Assembly (NCBI GenBank): GCA_007123105.1 | Contig: SKNY01000012.1 | Location: 1 to 39,721, forward strand | From: Salinarchaeum sp. | GTDB taxonomy: Archaea; Halobacteriota; Halobacteria; Halobacteriales; SKNY01 | DNA length: 39,721 bases | Direction of reading: 5' to 3' | Shown here: one piece after another, positions 25,075 through 33,511 of the stretch | Position numbering within the stretch: the stretch's first letter is position 1 | Layout of the letters: the number at the start of each line of letters is the position of its first letter | The notes under the pieces: model-generated | What the model was told of the DNA's origin: nothing | The model's database searches: none | What the model saw: only the letters and a program-made list of their open reading frames with translations | Position numbers and translations under genes: made by a program

Positions 25075-25554
25075 ATTCGGTTTGGCCGTTTCCGGCCTAC
25101 CCGGAGGTAGCCGCGGCGCCTGCCCAAAGACGGTGTGGATGAAGGTGTCACGTTCCGCCCAGTCGAAGTTCACGATGCCGATGAGATAGTTCAGGATCAT
25201 CGTCTCGGGAACGCCCAGTGACACGGTCACCTCCCGTCGGGCCGACGTTGGTGATACTACAAACCGCAAAAACATCCCGTTGACAGTCGCTTCATGCAGA
25301 GATCGCTGGTACACGGTTTCTACAGCAGGCTGTGTTGCATTGCCGGTAACCAGGCCGCCGGTGATTGCACCTTGGTCATTCACCAAATCGACGGCACCAC
25401 GGGAACGCCCTCGGCACTCCCATGAAGCGATGCCTCCAGTCGGGATTCGACGACTTCCGAGGCCAATCGGAGCATGTACCGCACCATCACCGGTGCTCTC
25501 CTCCCCCCCCCTCCTGGGGTCCGTAATAGCATGATAGACACGCACTCGTGTCAA
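25060..25554 (-). CDS. Possible ORF, unrecognised, perhaps a gene remnant
   Basis: A 164-codon open frame. The last 95 codons look coding (GGLVTGNATQPAVETVYQRS, NGMFLRFVVSPTSARREVTV, ETMILNYLIGIVNFDWAERD), while the first 60 are Arg/Gly-rich and include a C9/G9 homopolymer near 25503-25511. The real start is therefore unclear and the N-terminal part may be out of frame. I recognise no family and would treat it as a candidate fragment. Confidence 0.3.
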   Translation of the reverse strand: MTRVRVYHAITDPRRGGEESTGDGAVHAPIGLGSRRIPTGGIASWECRGRSRGAVDLVNDQGAITGGLVTGNATQPAVETVYQRSLHEATVNGMFLRFVVSPTSARREVTVSLGVPETMILNYLIGIVNFDWAERDTFIHTVFGQAPRLPPGRPETAKPNLTAI

Positions 25555-26009
25555 CTACCTCGCTTCGAGCGCCGAAGACACGCTGAGGAGGGATCTTGCA
25601 TGGTTTCTGCCGGGAGTTGCGGTGTCAGATCGACTTGTTTGCCGATGCGGTCGGGCGAGAGAGGCAATGTTATTGGACACGACCTCGACGACTTCGCGGC
25701 CGGACCAGCCGGCTCGAAGCGGCCGCCTCGTCGATCCATCCTTCGGACCGGGCTAGCTGCGCCCGTCCTCGGTCAGGAACCAAACCGTTCCCGCGCGAAA
25801 TGTTGGCTTGCCACCCTTTGCAGGTCGACCTGCAGCCCGAACAGGACTACAGGAGACGGCGAGTGGGACGAGGCGACCTGTTTTGGCCAGCTTCACCACG
25901 CGATCCTCTCCACCTAATTGCTCGCTTCGCTCGCACGTGGGCAAGGGGACTCCGCACTACCAGTTCGTTGAATCCGATTACCCGTGTCCCATTCCTCGAG
26001 ACGCTGCGA

Positions 26010-26939
26010 CTAATATGGATCATGAATCGTCGGATTGAGCTCCCTGATGGCCGGATACTGTAGCCACGGGTCTGCGAGACCCGATTCCCCTATGGTCGAG
26101 ATGTCCCGGCGGGCAATCCGTTGGAAGCCGGCCATTCGGATTCGCTCACTCCGATTCGGAGCGGCCCCGTGTGCGAGATTGTGGTGCCACAATACGAGCG
26201 TCCCCGGTGGTCCGACGATCTCCAGTGGTGGACCGAGATCGAGTTCGGCAAGAACATCGACGTCGCTCGACACGTAATCGTGGTAGGTATGATCGGCAAA
26301 GTACTCTGCCGTGACTCGATGTGACCCGGGCCAGACCGTAAAGCCACCACCGCGGGGCTCGACGCGATCAAAGTACACGGCGGCCGCTATCGTGAACGGT
26401 AGATACGTTACATCCGCGGCGTCCACTGCATACGGTCCCGTACCCCCGTCAACGTGCCGGTGCGCCGCGTAATCGAACGAGGGGATATCGTTCGCACGAT
26501 CGTCGGGATACTGGAGGATCGGCCCGATCGCTCCGTCGTGGTCGACGATGGGGTCGGCACCGTGGCGACTCGCGAGGAGGTGCCCGCCGTGCAAACAGTA
26601 GCGCATCGGTGGTTCGTCCGGCGGTGCGAGCAATTGCTCGCCAACGAGTGCGCTCGCATAGGGGTAGATATCCCGGAATAACCGCTCGAACGGCGCGATG
26701 TCCGTCGGGGACATCCGAGCGGCCCCCTGGGAGGCAGAGTTGCGATGGAAGATTTCGTCGTGGTCGCCGTCCCGGGTGGCGACGGAGGTTGGATCGTCAG
26801 GATCTTCGTCAATGATTTGTGCGAGCACCTCCCGTGCTGTGTGACAAAGCTCTGGATCGAGAACATCCTCCAGGATAATGAATCCGTTTCGCTTGAACTC
26901 GAGCTTTCGGCGGTCGGCGAGATCCGCAACCCCAGACAT
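26010..26939 (-). CDS. Phytanoyl-CoA dioxygenase (PhyH) family protein
   Basis: A 309-residue Fe(II)/2-oxoglutarate-dependent oxygenase. The iron ligands are the H-x-D in AAHRHVDGGTGPY and the distal His in HHNLAHGAAPNRSERIRMAG, with the Arg in RIRM positioned to bind 2-oxoglutarate. The N-terminus LEFKRNGFIILEDVLDPELC is the usual PhyH opening (F-x-x-x-G-F-x-x-x-x-x-x-l-d). Such enzymes hydroxylate lipids or small metabolites; the substrate is unknown. The start MSGVADLADRRKLEF at 26939 is chosen over the longer frame, which has no conserved content. It lies 130 bp downstream of the DUF7504 gene on the same strand. Confidence 0.87.
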   Translation of the reverse strand: MSGVADLADRRKLEFKRNGFIILEDVLDPELCHTAREVLAQIIDEDPDDPTSVATRDGDHDEIFHRNSASQGAARMSPTDIAPFERLFRDIYPYASALVGEQLLAPPDEPPMRYCLHGGHLLASRHGADPIVDHDGAIGPILQYPDDRANDIPSFDYAAHRHVDGGTGPYAVDAADVTYLPFTIAAAVYFDRVEPRGGGFTVWPGSHRVTAEYFADHTYHDYVSSDVDVLAELDLGPPLEIVGPPGTLVLWHHNLAHGAAPNRSERIRMAGFQRIARRDISTIGESGLADPWLQYPAIRELNPTIHDPY

Positions 26940-27069
26940 ACCTGCGAGATCAGCCGAAGCACCCTTAACAGTTGGCCGGAACGACCGTGAATATTTGATC
27001 GAAACGGCACCTCGGACAATACCGGTAGGACGACAGTGCTGCTCCGAAACTAGACCGGCGCGATTGGGG

Positions 27070-29949
27070 TCACTCAAGCTGAACGCCGCCCGCGTCAATC
27101 GAGACCACGTCATCAAACAACGGTTTCAATACGTTAATCTCCTGGTGACCATCGGCCGTCGGATCGACGTGAAAATGTGCAACGGTATCGGCTTCCTGCA
27201 GTTTGCCGAGCAAAATATGGAGAAACCGGAACAAACTTTTGACCGACTGATACTGCAGTGGCACGTCAAGCGAATCAAAACAGAACGTGCGTTCACCGGA
27301 CGCATCTGCCCAGCCATCGAGAATGCCAGTGATTACAATACCGAGTCGGGTCAAGTCGTTGGGATTATTGATCGAGAGTACGTGCACATCATCCTCATAA
27401 CCCGATGGGATCGGTTGTTGACAACCGATCGCGATGATACGGAGATCCGAGACTCGCTCGGCAACTTGACGAATCCGATCCGGCTTAAGTGACCGATATT
27501 GGACTAACATTCCCTGTTCGACGTCCGGCAGGTCAAGACACAGCAAGTCCGTACAGGCGGTGTGCTTGCGGTCGTCCTGTGAATTACAGGTTACAAGCAC
27601 CGAAGTCCCGGCCGCCATCGAAAGGTCGTCCGGTCGGTGGTACTCTCCCGCTAAATCCCATGTCGAATCGTCATCAGTGGACTCTTTGTTGGTGTCGAAA
27701 ACGATGTTCTGGTCCGACGAGGAAACAAGCTCTTCCTCGTCCGTATCGTCTGACTCATCGGATTCGGTTACTTCCGGGACATCCTCAGCCGTGGCTGTGG
27801 TCGCCTCATTTGTCGCTGACTCCCGCTCGTCTGCACCAGTTACCTCGTTAGTAGCAACTGACTCTCCATTTGTATCCGGTTCGTCAACGGTGTCTTTGTC
27901 ACGAGTGAGACGTTCGAGAAGGCGAACGAGTTCTTCCTTTGGAAGATCGGCGAGGCCTGCCATTATCGGCGATGATTCATTGAAGGCTTCCGCCTGGCTA
28001 GTTTCCGATGGCTGGTCGCTCGTCGAACTCGACTCCGGATCCGCTGACGGCAGCTGTTCGTCGTTCGACGATCCGTCAACGTTCGGATCTTCTGGAGAGG
28101 TACCCGCAACTGATTGATCAGATTGGTGTCGATTGATCACACCACGATTTTCCGGCGGCGATCGGGCATTGATTGCTTCTGGTGTCGATTCGGTATTCGG
28201 CTTAGGGGTTGGATTATCAACCGACAACGATGTCGAACCGGACTTAATCTTTGGGGAACCTGTTTCTTCGTCCGTGTCCTTCTTAATAGACGTGGTGACC
28301 GGGTAGACAGCGTCGTTGTCGGTACCACCGACCACATCGTGGGTTTCAGCGGTTCGATGGTCGGGCTGAGGGTCAGAGGAATAGATCCCCCGATCCGTGC
28401 GTCGATCTCTGTATTCATCAACAGATATGTCCGCACCTTCGGTTCGGTTTCGTCCGCTAATTTGGCCCACCGCAGCCATCGCGTCAGTGATCTCATCTTC
28501 GAGTGTTCGCTCTTTCGATGTGATCGGTGGTTCTCGTTCAGCGTTCCCCGTTTCGGTGGCGAAACGCGACTCGGTCGCATAGCGACTTGACCTAACCCCA
28601 ACCGCGTCTTCTGAACGCGCCGGATCCGATTCGTTGTCCGGTCGATTGGCAGCTGGATCGGTCGAAGAATCATCTTTTTCGTTGTCCGGTCGATCGGCAG
28701 CTGGATCGGTCGACGGATCGATGTTTACATCGTCGGCATAGTGACTCGTCCGTGCGAGAAGCTCTTCAACGGTGAAGTTCCCCCCGCCGCCGGCCGAGGA
28801 TAGCTGTGCGTCTGCTTCGACTTGGACGGGTTCATTCGTACCAGAGAGCATTCTACCGGACTTACCTTCTCTGGACACGTCTTTTGTTGCCTCGGCGACC
28901 GCAGCAAGGATCGCCGATCCGGGATCAATATCGTCGGAAGCTTTCTCGTGTGGGATCGATTCGGGATCGTCCGCATCGATCAACGCCAGGAGCTCGGCTG
29001 CCATCTCCTCCGATGATCCAGGCACGTCGAGTGCCGTGGAGCCGCGCATGCCAATTGCCCTGGTGACACGCACCAGATCAGGAGCGTCACCGGAAATTCC
29101 GGTGAGCAGCTCAAGGACAGTTGAGACGAGTGCTGCATCGGCACCCGATGTAGTATCATGCTCGCGAATAGTGTTTGTAGCATCACCAGAACCGGCCTCA
29201 TCGTCGGACTCAAAACGCGGTCCGTTGCCGTTGATGCGTCTGAGGAAGCGAGCATTCATCGTTGCTGCGATCGGGCGATCAACGGAGATTCGAGTAGATG
29301 GTATTGCTGAGTAATGGCCGGACTCATTCTCGCTATCGATTAATTCGATCCCGTTATAGGTCCGCCCGGTGCGAGACGTCGTGCATTCAAGGTTGTCAAA
29401 AATAGTTTCGATCGCTGCACCGACACCATCTGACGCCATCCACGGGTCCGCAATATCCTCTTCACCATCCAATGGAGCAATGGCCTGATCTACGGCTGAC
29501 CCATCATCCCCCGGTGAAAGCTCACCAAGATTGTTGGCGTCCATCGATTCGACCACGTTGGAACTCGATGCCTGTGCTGCCGCCTGGGAGATTCGTTCGG
29601 CGACAAGGTCATAGGAGATATTAGGTAGAGAAGTAGAAATAAAGCCGAGTGCACCCGCGGGAAATACTTCCTGGTCGACCTCATTCGATTCATCCGCTGT
29701 GATGAAAATGAAAGGAACAGTGGGATAGTTCACAGATACGTATTCAAGGAAGTCACTGCGGTCTTCGCCGAGTGTCTTGAATTTACAGAGTACGCAATCG
29801 ACCGGGCACTCCTCCAGAATCGATGCCGCATTCGAAACCGATTCGGCCGTTAGTACGTCGAATCCATCTTCCTCGGCAAGGATTTCCCCGCGATTTACGA
29901 GGGAATCCCGATCGTCGCCAACAAATAGTAGCCTGATACGATCACGCAT
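27070..29949 (-). CDS. Degenerate receiver-domain protein with acidic linker and C-terminal DUF7504 domain
   Basis: A 959-residue protein. Residues 1-125 fold like a response-regulator receiver (IRLLFVGDDRDSLVN, PFIFITADES), but the phosphoacceptor position holds K56 (DCVLCKF) and the usual K-P pair is missing. Residues about 130-755 are low-complexity, Asp/Glu/Ser/Thr-rich and surely disordered, with a 16-residue duplication (see 28631-28713). Residues about 760-955 (GTSVLVTCNSQDDRKHTACT to FDDVVSIDAGGVQLE) match the haloarchaeal DUF7504 / HTR-like domain, a RecA-like fold seen in signalling proteins. The ATG at 29949 is preferred to the GTG at 29952. It is divergent from the DUF5305 operon, suggesting it regulates or senses for it (inference). 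Confidence 0.78.
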   Translation of the reverse strand: MRDRIRLLFVGDDRDSLVNRGEILAEEDGFDVLTAESVSNAASILEECPVDCVLCKFKTLGEDRSDFLEYVSVNYPTVPFIFITADESNEVDQEVFPAGALGFISTSLPNISYDLVAERISQAAAQASSSNVVESMDANNLGELSPGDDGSAVDQAIAPLDGEEDIADPWMASDGVGAAIETIFDNLECTTSRTGRTYNGIELIDSENESGHYSAIPSTRISVDRPIAATMNARFLRRINGNGPRFESDDEAGSGDATNTIREHDTTSGADAALVSTVLELLTGISGDAPDLVRVTRAIGMRGSTALDVPGSSEEMAAELLALIDADDPESIPHEKASDDIDPGSAILAAVAEATKDVSREGKSGRMLSGTNEPVQVEADAQLSSAGGGGNFTVEELLARTSHYADDVNIDPSTDPAADRPDNEKDDSSTDPAANRPDNESDPARSEDAVGVRSSRYATESRFATETGNAEREPPITSKERTLEDEITDAMAAVGQISGRNRTEGADISVDEYRDRRTDRGIYSSDPQPDHRTAETHDVVGGTDNDAVYPVTTSIKKDTDEETGSPKIKSGSTSLSVDNPTPKPNTESTPEAINARSPPENRGVINRHQSDQSVAGTSPEDPNVDGSSNDEQLPSADPESSSTSDQPSETSQAEAFNESSPIMAGLADLPKEELVRLLERLTRDKDTVDEPDTNGESVATNEVTGADERESATNEATTATAEDVPEVTESDESDDTDEEELVSSSDQNIVFDTNKESTDDDSTWDLAGEYHRPDDLSMAAGTSVLVTCNSQDDRKHTACTDLLCLDLPDVEQGMLVQYRSLKPDRIRQVAERVSDLRIIAIGCQQPIPSGYEDDVHVLSINNPNDLTRLGIVITGILDGWADASGERTFCFDSLDVPLQYQSVKSLFRFLHILLGKLQEADTVAHFHVDPTADGHQEINVLKPLFDDVVSIDAGGVQLE
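28631..28713 (-). repeat. 48-bp tandem duplication inside the acidic linker
   Basis: Two near-identical copies with a 48-bp period (starting near 28631 and 28679) share a TTGTCCGGTCGAT...GCAGCTGGATCGGTCGA core. In protein they read STDPAADRPDNEKDD and STDPAANRPDNESDP. It is an in-frame 16-codon duplication, typical of slippage in a disordered, acidic linker. Confidence 0.85.
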
Positions 29950-30113
29950 CACAATAACTCCATTCTAACGATACCTCAGGTTCACAGATGTGTTATGTAC
30001 TAAATAAGGGTACGGTTCCACTCAGTAAGGCGTAGTTATGAAGTGTTAACATCCAAACAGGAGCATCATATTCCGGTGGCCATCATCACTGTCATCGGCT
30101 GCACGGCGGTAGG

Positions 30114-30143
30114 CTTAATGTAACCACAACCAGATTGTGGTTA
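30114..30143 (+). promoter_or_regulatory. TATA-like box followed by perfect 9-bp inverted repeat
   Basis: The inverted repeat is TAACCACAA (30121-30129), spacer CCAGA, TTGTGGTTA (30135-30143), an exact 9+5+9 palindrome. It directly follows a TATA-like CTTAATG (30114-30120). It lies between the divergent DUF7504 gene (start 29949) and the DUF5305 operon (start 30248). A repressor dimer bound here would cover the expected start of a plus-strand transcript with a leader of about 100 nt. The 295-bp intergenic region has no ORF. A TTATTTAG-like box on the minus strand near 30003-30010 could serve the DUF7504 gene. Confidence 0.55.
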
Positions 30144-30247
30144 GGAGAAATGTTCCTCGGATCCCATCCCACAAGAATGCTCCCGTGGGGTGATCTGCCC
30201 CAGCCCCTCATTACCGGAGTGGATTACTCTTTACAAAATTGCTAACC

Positions 30248-31378
30248 ATGGCGGAGATTGACCAGTCCCTTCAGTTACGATCGACCCTCAATACGTGGTG
30301 GCTCGTGATCACCATTGGATTAGTGATCGCAGCGCTCGTCCTCGGCTGGTGGGCCTACCAGATCAACATGGAACCGCAGATCGAAGAGGACCAGGTGTTG
30401 GTCGAAGAGTGGAGTGAGGAGACGGGGTATGAACATCGGGGAGAAATCATCCGTGATTCGATTCCGTTCGAGATCGGGGAAATCGTCGAGAATCGTCCAC
30501 TGTACTATACGAACCTAACTGAAGAGCTCGACGGCACCTACTGGTATGAATTCAGTGGGGAAGATGGCGACGTCACGGCCAGCACGGATGTTGCCCTTCT
30601 CGTCCGGAGCGGTGAACTGGAAGACCAAGAGGTCGTCGAGGCGTTTTGGGAAGTCGCTGAACCGCTCGAATCGAGCGATGAGACGATCGGAACAAACGAG
30701 CGACACAAGGTAGAGTACACTGTCGATATCATCGACGTGCTCGAGCTGATCAGTACGGTGGAGCGACAAGTCGGTGCGACCGAAGGACTCGTCGATGTGC
30801 GAGTGCGGGCAGTTACCAACATCGAAGGAGAAATCGGCGGCGAGACCATCAACACAACCCATCAGTCCGATAAACTGATTGTCGTGAATCCCGCGACATT
30901 TAGAGTAAATGATGTTAGAGGAATCGACGAACGCCATCAAGAGTTTCAGACTGTCGAGACCATCGTGGATCCCTCGCCAATGACGGCTTACGGGTCGATT
31001 CTGTTGTTCGTGTTAGCAATTGTTGGTGTGATTTCACTTGTAGTCGCCAGGTCTACCGACTATCTCGAACTCAGCAAAGAAGAACAGAGGCTACTCAAAC
31101 TCGCCCGCGACCGGGAACGGTTTTCGGAATGGATTTCGACGGGGAGCTTTCCGGCCGAACAAGAATACGAGCAAACGGTGTTGGTCGACGACCTCGAGGG
31201 GCTGGTTGATATTGCGATTGACACGAATAAGCGCGTCATCGAAGATCCTCAACTCGGCGTCAGTACAGTGCTCGATGATAACTACATCTACTTGTACATC
31301 CGTCCGGATTCGCCGGCCCGGGACTGGCTGATTAATTATGCCGATACGACACTGAACGAGTTTAAGCGAGAGTTCTGA
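30248..31378 (+). CDS. DUF5305 family membrane protein
   Basis: A 376-residue protein with a short cytoplasmic N-terminus, a helix at 17-38 (WWLVITIGLVIAALVLGWW), a beta-rich outer domain (39-245) and a second helix at 247-268 (YGSILLFVLAIVGVISLVVA). The C-terminal 105 residues are a charged cytoplasmic alpha/beta domain. DUF5305 proteins are haloarchaeal and often sit beside signal-peptidase-like genes. I read it as a scaffold or accessory factor for the secreted proteins downstream; the biochemical role is unknown. The ATG at 30248 is chosen over a TTG three codons earlier. It heads a four-gene plus-strand operon (gaps of 27, 18 and 24 bp). Confidence 0.85.
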   Translation: MAEIDQSLQLRSTLNTWWLVITIGLVIAALVLGWWAYQINMEPQIEEDQVLVEEWSEETGYEHRGEIIRDSIPFEIGEIVENRPLYYTNLTEELDGTYWYEFSGEDGDVTASTDVALLVRSGELEDQEVVEAFWEVAEPLESSDETIGTNERHKVEYTVDIIDVLELISTVERQVGATEGLVDVRVRAVTNIEGEIGGETINTTHQSDKLIVVNPATFRVNDVRGIDERHQEFQTVETIVDPSPMTAYGSILLFVLAIVGVISLVVARSTDYLELSKEEQRLLKLARDRERFSEWISTGSFPAEQEYEQTVLVDDLEGLVDIAIDTNKRVIEDPQLGVSTVLDDNYIYLYIRPDSPARDWLINYADTTLNEFKREF

Positions 31379-31405
31379 GGTTGATGCAGGAATGGTGAAC
31401 CTAGG

Positions 31406-32848
31406 ATGAAACCGAGTGATGCCATCCAGTATGCACTCGCAGGAGCGTTCATCGGCCTCGTTCTCTTATTACTATTGAGTCAGCTGATCGGCCAACCAAT
31501 GATTGTCTTTGTCGAAACGGGAAGTATGGCCCCCACACTCGAACCAAATGACGGATATATTGCAGTACCAGCGATCTTTGCCGGCGAGATCAATGAAGGA
31601 GACGTCATCCTGTTCATGTCCCAGGATCTTGGAGGTGGTGAACTCACGACCCACCGTGTCGTCGGTCAAACTGACGAAGGCTACATCACCCAAGGGGACG
31701 CGAATCCATTCACTGATCAGGACGGTGCTGAACCGCCGATATCAGACGGTCAAATCAAAGCCGTCGCGATCACTGTTGGGGGTGACATCATTGTCATCCC
31801 CGGTCTCGGAGCAAGCATCACCGCAATCACGGCGGTTGTCGAATCGGCTGCGGTATCGGTGTTCGAACCAATCGGCATCGATCCACCGGATGTGTCGACG
31901 TTGTCGATGGCGATTCTCACGGTGGGATTGATCCTCTTTGTCTTTAGTTCGGCACGGCAGGGAACGGACAAACGTGCCAGAGGTGGATCAGGACGGGGGC
32001 TGCTCGGCAATGCCTTCGTCGTAATCGTGATTTTAACACTCGTCGTGATCATCCCACTTAACTTTTCGATGCTGTTACCTTCGGGGGTCTATCAGTACGA
32101 AGTGCTGAGTTCGACGTCACCGACGGATGACGAACAAGTCATTCAGGCAGGAAGCTCCGGAGAGGTGACGTACATGATGCGTAACAGTGGACACCTCCCG
32201 GTGATAAGTTTCATAGAGCCCGCGAGCGCAGGGGTTGAGATTCACGAGCACGAACACTACGTACCGAGACGATCGTCGGTCAATACATCGATTACGATGC
32301 ATGCACCGGAGGAGACGGGCGTCCATCTCCGGTTCGTCCGAGAATATCGATACCTGGTCGTGTTACCGCCATCCCTTATCGCGAGTCTGCACGCAATTCA
32401 CCCGATCGTTGCGATAGGGGCTATTAATTTATTCGTGGCAGCGTTGGTCGTCGTGATATCCATCTCCACGATCGGAACGGATCGACTGCGTTTGCGCAGC
32501 CGCAGTCGAGAACTTCCGATCGAGGACACGATCCGCCGTCATTTGCCAATGGTCATACACAGCGATCATCGGCCGGCCTCAATGAGCACATCGACAGGCA
32601 ATCAACCGTTGCATTGGCCCCAGGGTCAAACGAAAATCCGTGCAACCGACAATAATCAATCACTGTCGGGAGCTGAACTCATTCGCCTGCATCAACAGTT
32701 GCAAGAGCCGCCGACTGCCGTTGGGCTTGAAGCCGATCAGTGGACACCGACAGTGCTTCGGCGGTATCTCGCCCGCGAGTACGGCCACCAGTACACGACG
32801 TCGGAGTGTCGAACGTTACTCCGGCGTTCGGACGTTCCCGTCGATTAA
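31406..32848 (+). CDS. Archaeal signal peptidase I (S26B) with C-terminal IS630-like winged HTH
   Basis: A 480-residue membrane protease fused to a DNA-binding-like domain. TM1 is 8-29. The S26B site has nucleophile S40 (FVETGSMAPTL), H83 (LTTHRVVGQTD) and acidic D98/D104/D106 (TQGDANPFTDQDGAEP), the Ser-His-Asp type of archaeal and ER enzymes. Further helices are at 166-183, 203-224 and 331-357, separated by a basic cytoplasmic loop (TDKRARGG) and an outer beta domain (225-330). The R-rich segment RLRLRSRSRE at 360-369 puts the tail in the cytoplasm. Residues 419-480 (LSGAELIRLHQQLQEPPTAV, DQWTPTVLRRYLAREYG, TTSECRTLLRRSDV) resemble the winged helix of haloarchaeal IS630-type transposases. 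It probably processes the DUF1102-like proteins downstream. Confidence 0.85.
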   Translation: MKPSDAIQYALAGAFIGLVLLLLLSQLIGQPMIVFVETGSMAPTLEPNDGYIAVPAIFAGEINEGDVILFMSQDLGGGELTTHRVVGQTDEGYITQGDANPFTDQDGAEPPISDGQIKAVAITVGGDIIVIPGLGASITAITAVVESAAVSVFEPIGIDPPDVSTLSMAILTVGLILFVFSSARQGTDKRARGGSGRGLLGNAFVVIVILTLVVIIPLNFSMLLPSGVYQYEVLSSTSPTDDEQVIQAGSSGEVTYMMRNSGHLPVISFIEPASAGVEIHEHEHYVPRRSSVNTSITMHAPEETGVHLRFVREYRYLVVLPPSLIASLHAIHPIVAIGAINLFVAALVVVISISTIGTDRLRLRSRSRELPIEDTIRRHLPMVIHSDHRPASMSTSTGNQPLHWPQGQTKIRATDNNQSLSGAELIRLHQQLQEPPTAVGLEADQWTPTVLRRYLAREYGHQYTTSECRTLLRRSDVPVD

Positions 32849-32866
32849 CGAGACCATCATGCACAA

Positions 32867-33487
32867 ATGAATAAATGTATTAGCATCGTTGCAGATGTGG
32901 TAAATACCGATGCAGGAGGATCGCGGGTGAGTACGATCATCAGTCCCCGATCTCGCGAAGAAAAAAATACTGTTTTTGCGGTGCTCAGTAGCCATCGTCG
33001 TCGGTACATGCTTCACGCACTACAGAATGCCGGAGGTGAAGCAACGCTGGGTAATCTTGCCGAGCAGGTGGCCGCATGGGAATACGGCAAGTCCGTCGAC
33101 GAGATCACCTCTGTAGAGCGCAAGCGAGTGTATACTTCGTTGCAACAACATCACCTTGAAAAGTTAGAATCCGCGGGATTGATCGAAGTCGAGCACGATC
33201 GGATTACAACTACCGAACGGGGGGACAACATGCGAGTTTATCTCGAAGTCGTCTCCGAAGAGAACATCCCGTGGTCGCTGTATTACCTCATGTTATCTAT
33301 CATCGGCGGCTTTTCCCTGCTGATCATGTACCTTGGCTGGTTTCCGGAATCGTGGTTGGTAGGGATCTCGGCACTCTTTGTCGTTGTATTATTGATTTCG
33401 GCGACGGTGCATTTACTCGAGAATCGACAGATGAGATTCGGTTCGAGTACCGCCCCACCGGATGCAGAAGCTCCTCGAACTGAATGA
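32867..33487 (+). CDS. Membrane-anchored winged-helix protein (DUF7344-like)
   Basis: A 206-residue protein. Residues 34-128 form a winged helix (VFAVLSSHRRRYMLHALQNA, VERKRVYTSLQQHHLEKLES, GLIEVEHDRITTTERGD), characteristic of the haloarchaeal DUF7344 regulators. Two helices follow at 137-157 and 162-183, so the DNA-binding head is held at the membrane. A GTG at 32927 could be the true start, which would drop 20 poorly conserved residues. It is the third gene of the DUF5305 operon. A local transcriptional regulator of the fibre genes is a reasonable inference. Confidence 0.82.
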   Translation: MNKCISIVADVVNTDAGGSRVSTIISPRSREEKNTVFAVLSSHRRRYMLHALQNAGGEATLGNLAEQVAAWEYGKSVDEITSVERKRVYTSLQQHHLEKLESAGLIEVEHDRITTTERGDNMRVYLEVVSEENIPWSLYYLMLSIIGGFSLLIMYLGWFPESWLVGISALFVVVLLISATVHLLENRQMRFGSSTAPPDAEAPRTE

Positions 33488-33511
33488 AGTCCCGAACATG
33501 AAAACTGTAAA

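Larger units (their letters stand above)
24786..26009. other. 1.2-kb poorly coding stretch
   Basis: No well-supported gene fills this interval. A GTG-started frame at 24862-25074 and a minus-strand frame at 25060-25554 have some protein-like composition. From 25555 to 26009 every frame is Arg/Ser-rich and interrupted. The stretch has a C9 homopolymer (25503-25511). I see no transposase motif, terminal repeats or target duplication. It is most easily read as a graveyard of decayed genes between the cupin and the dioxygenase. Confidence 0.5.

Noticed and set aside
25920-25940. Repeated GCTCGC around TTC, first taken for an insertion-sequence end
   Set aside because: It is a direct, not inverted, repeat; no matching second end, transposase or target duplication is present.
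25596-26063. 155-residue plus-strand frame before the dioxygenase end
   Set aside because: Arg-rich (RRLRGRTSRLEAA), overlaps the dioxygenase C-terminus on the other strand and has no recognisable motif.
31750-32052. 100-residue minus-strand frame inside the signal peptidase
   Set aside because: Shadow of the plus-strand membrane segments; the peptidase frame is intact over its full length.
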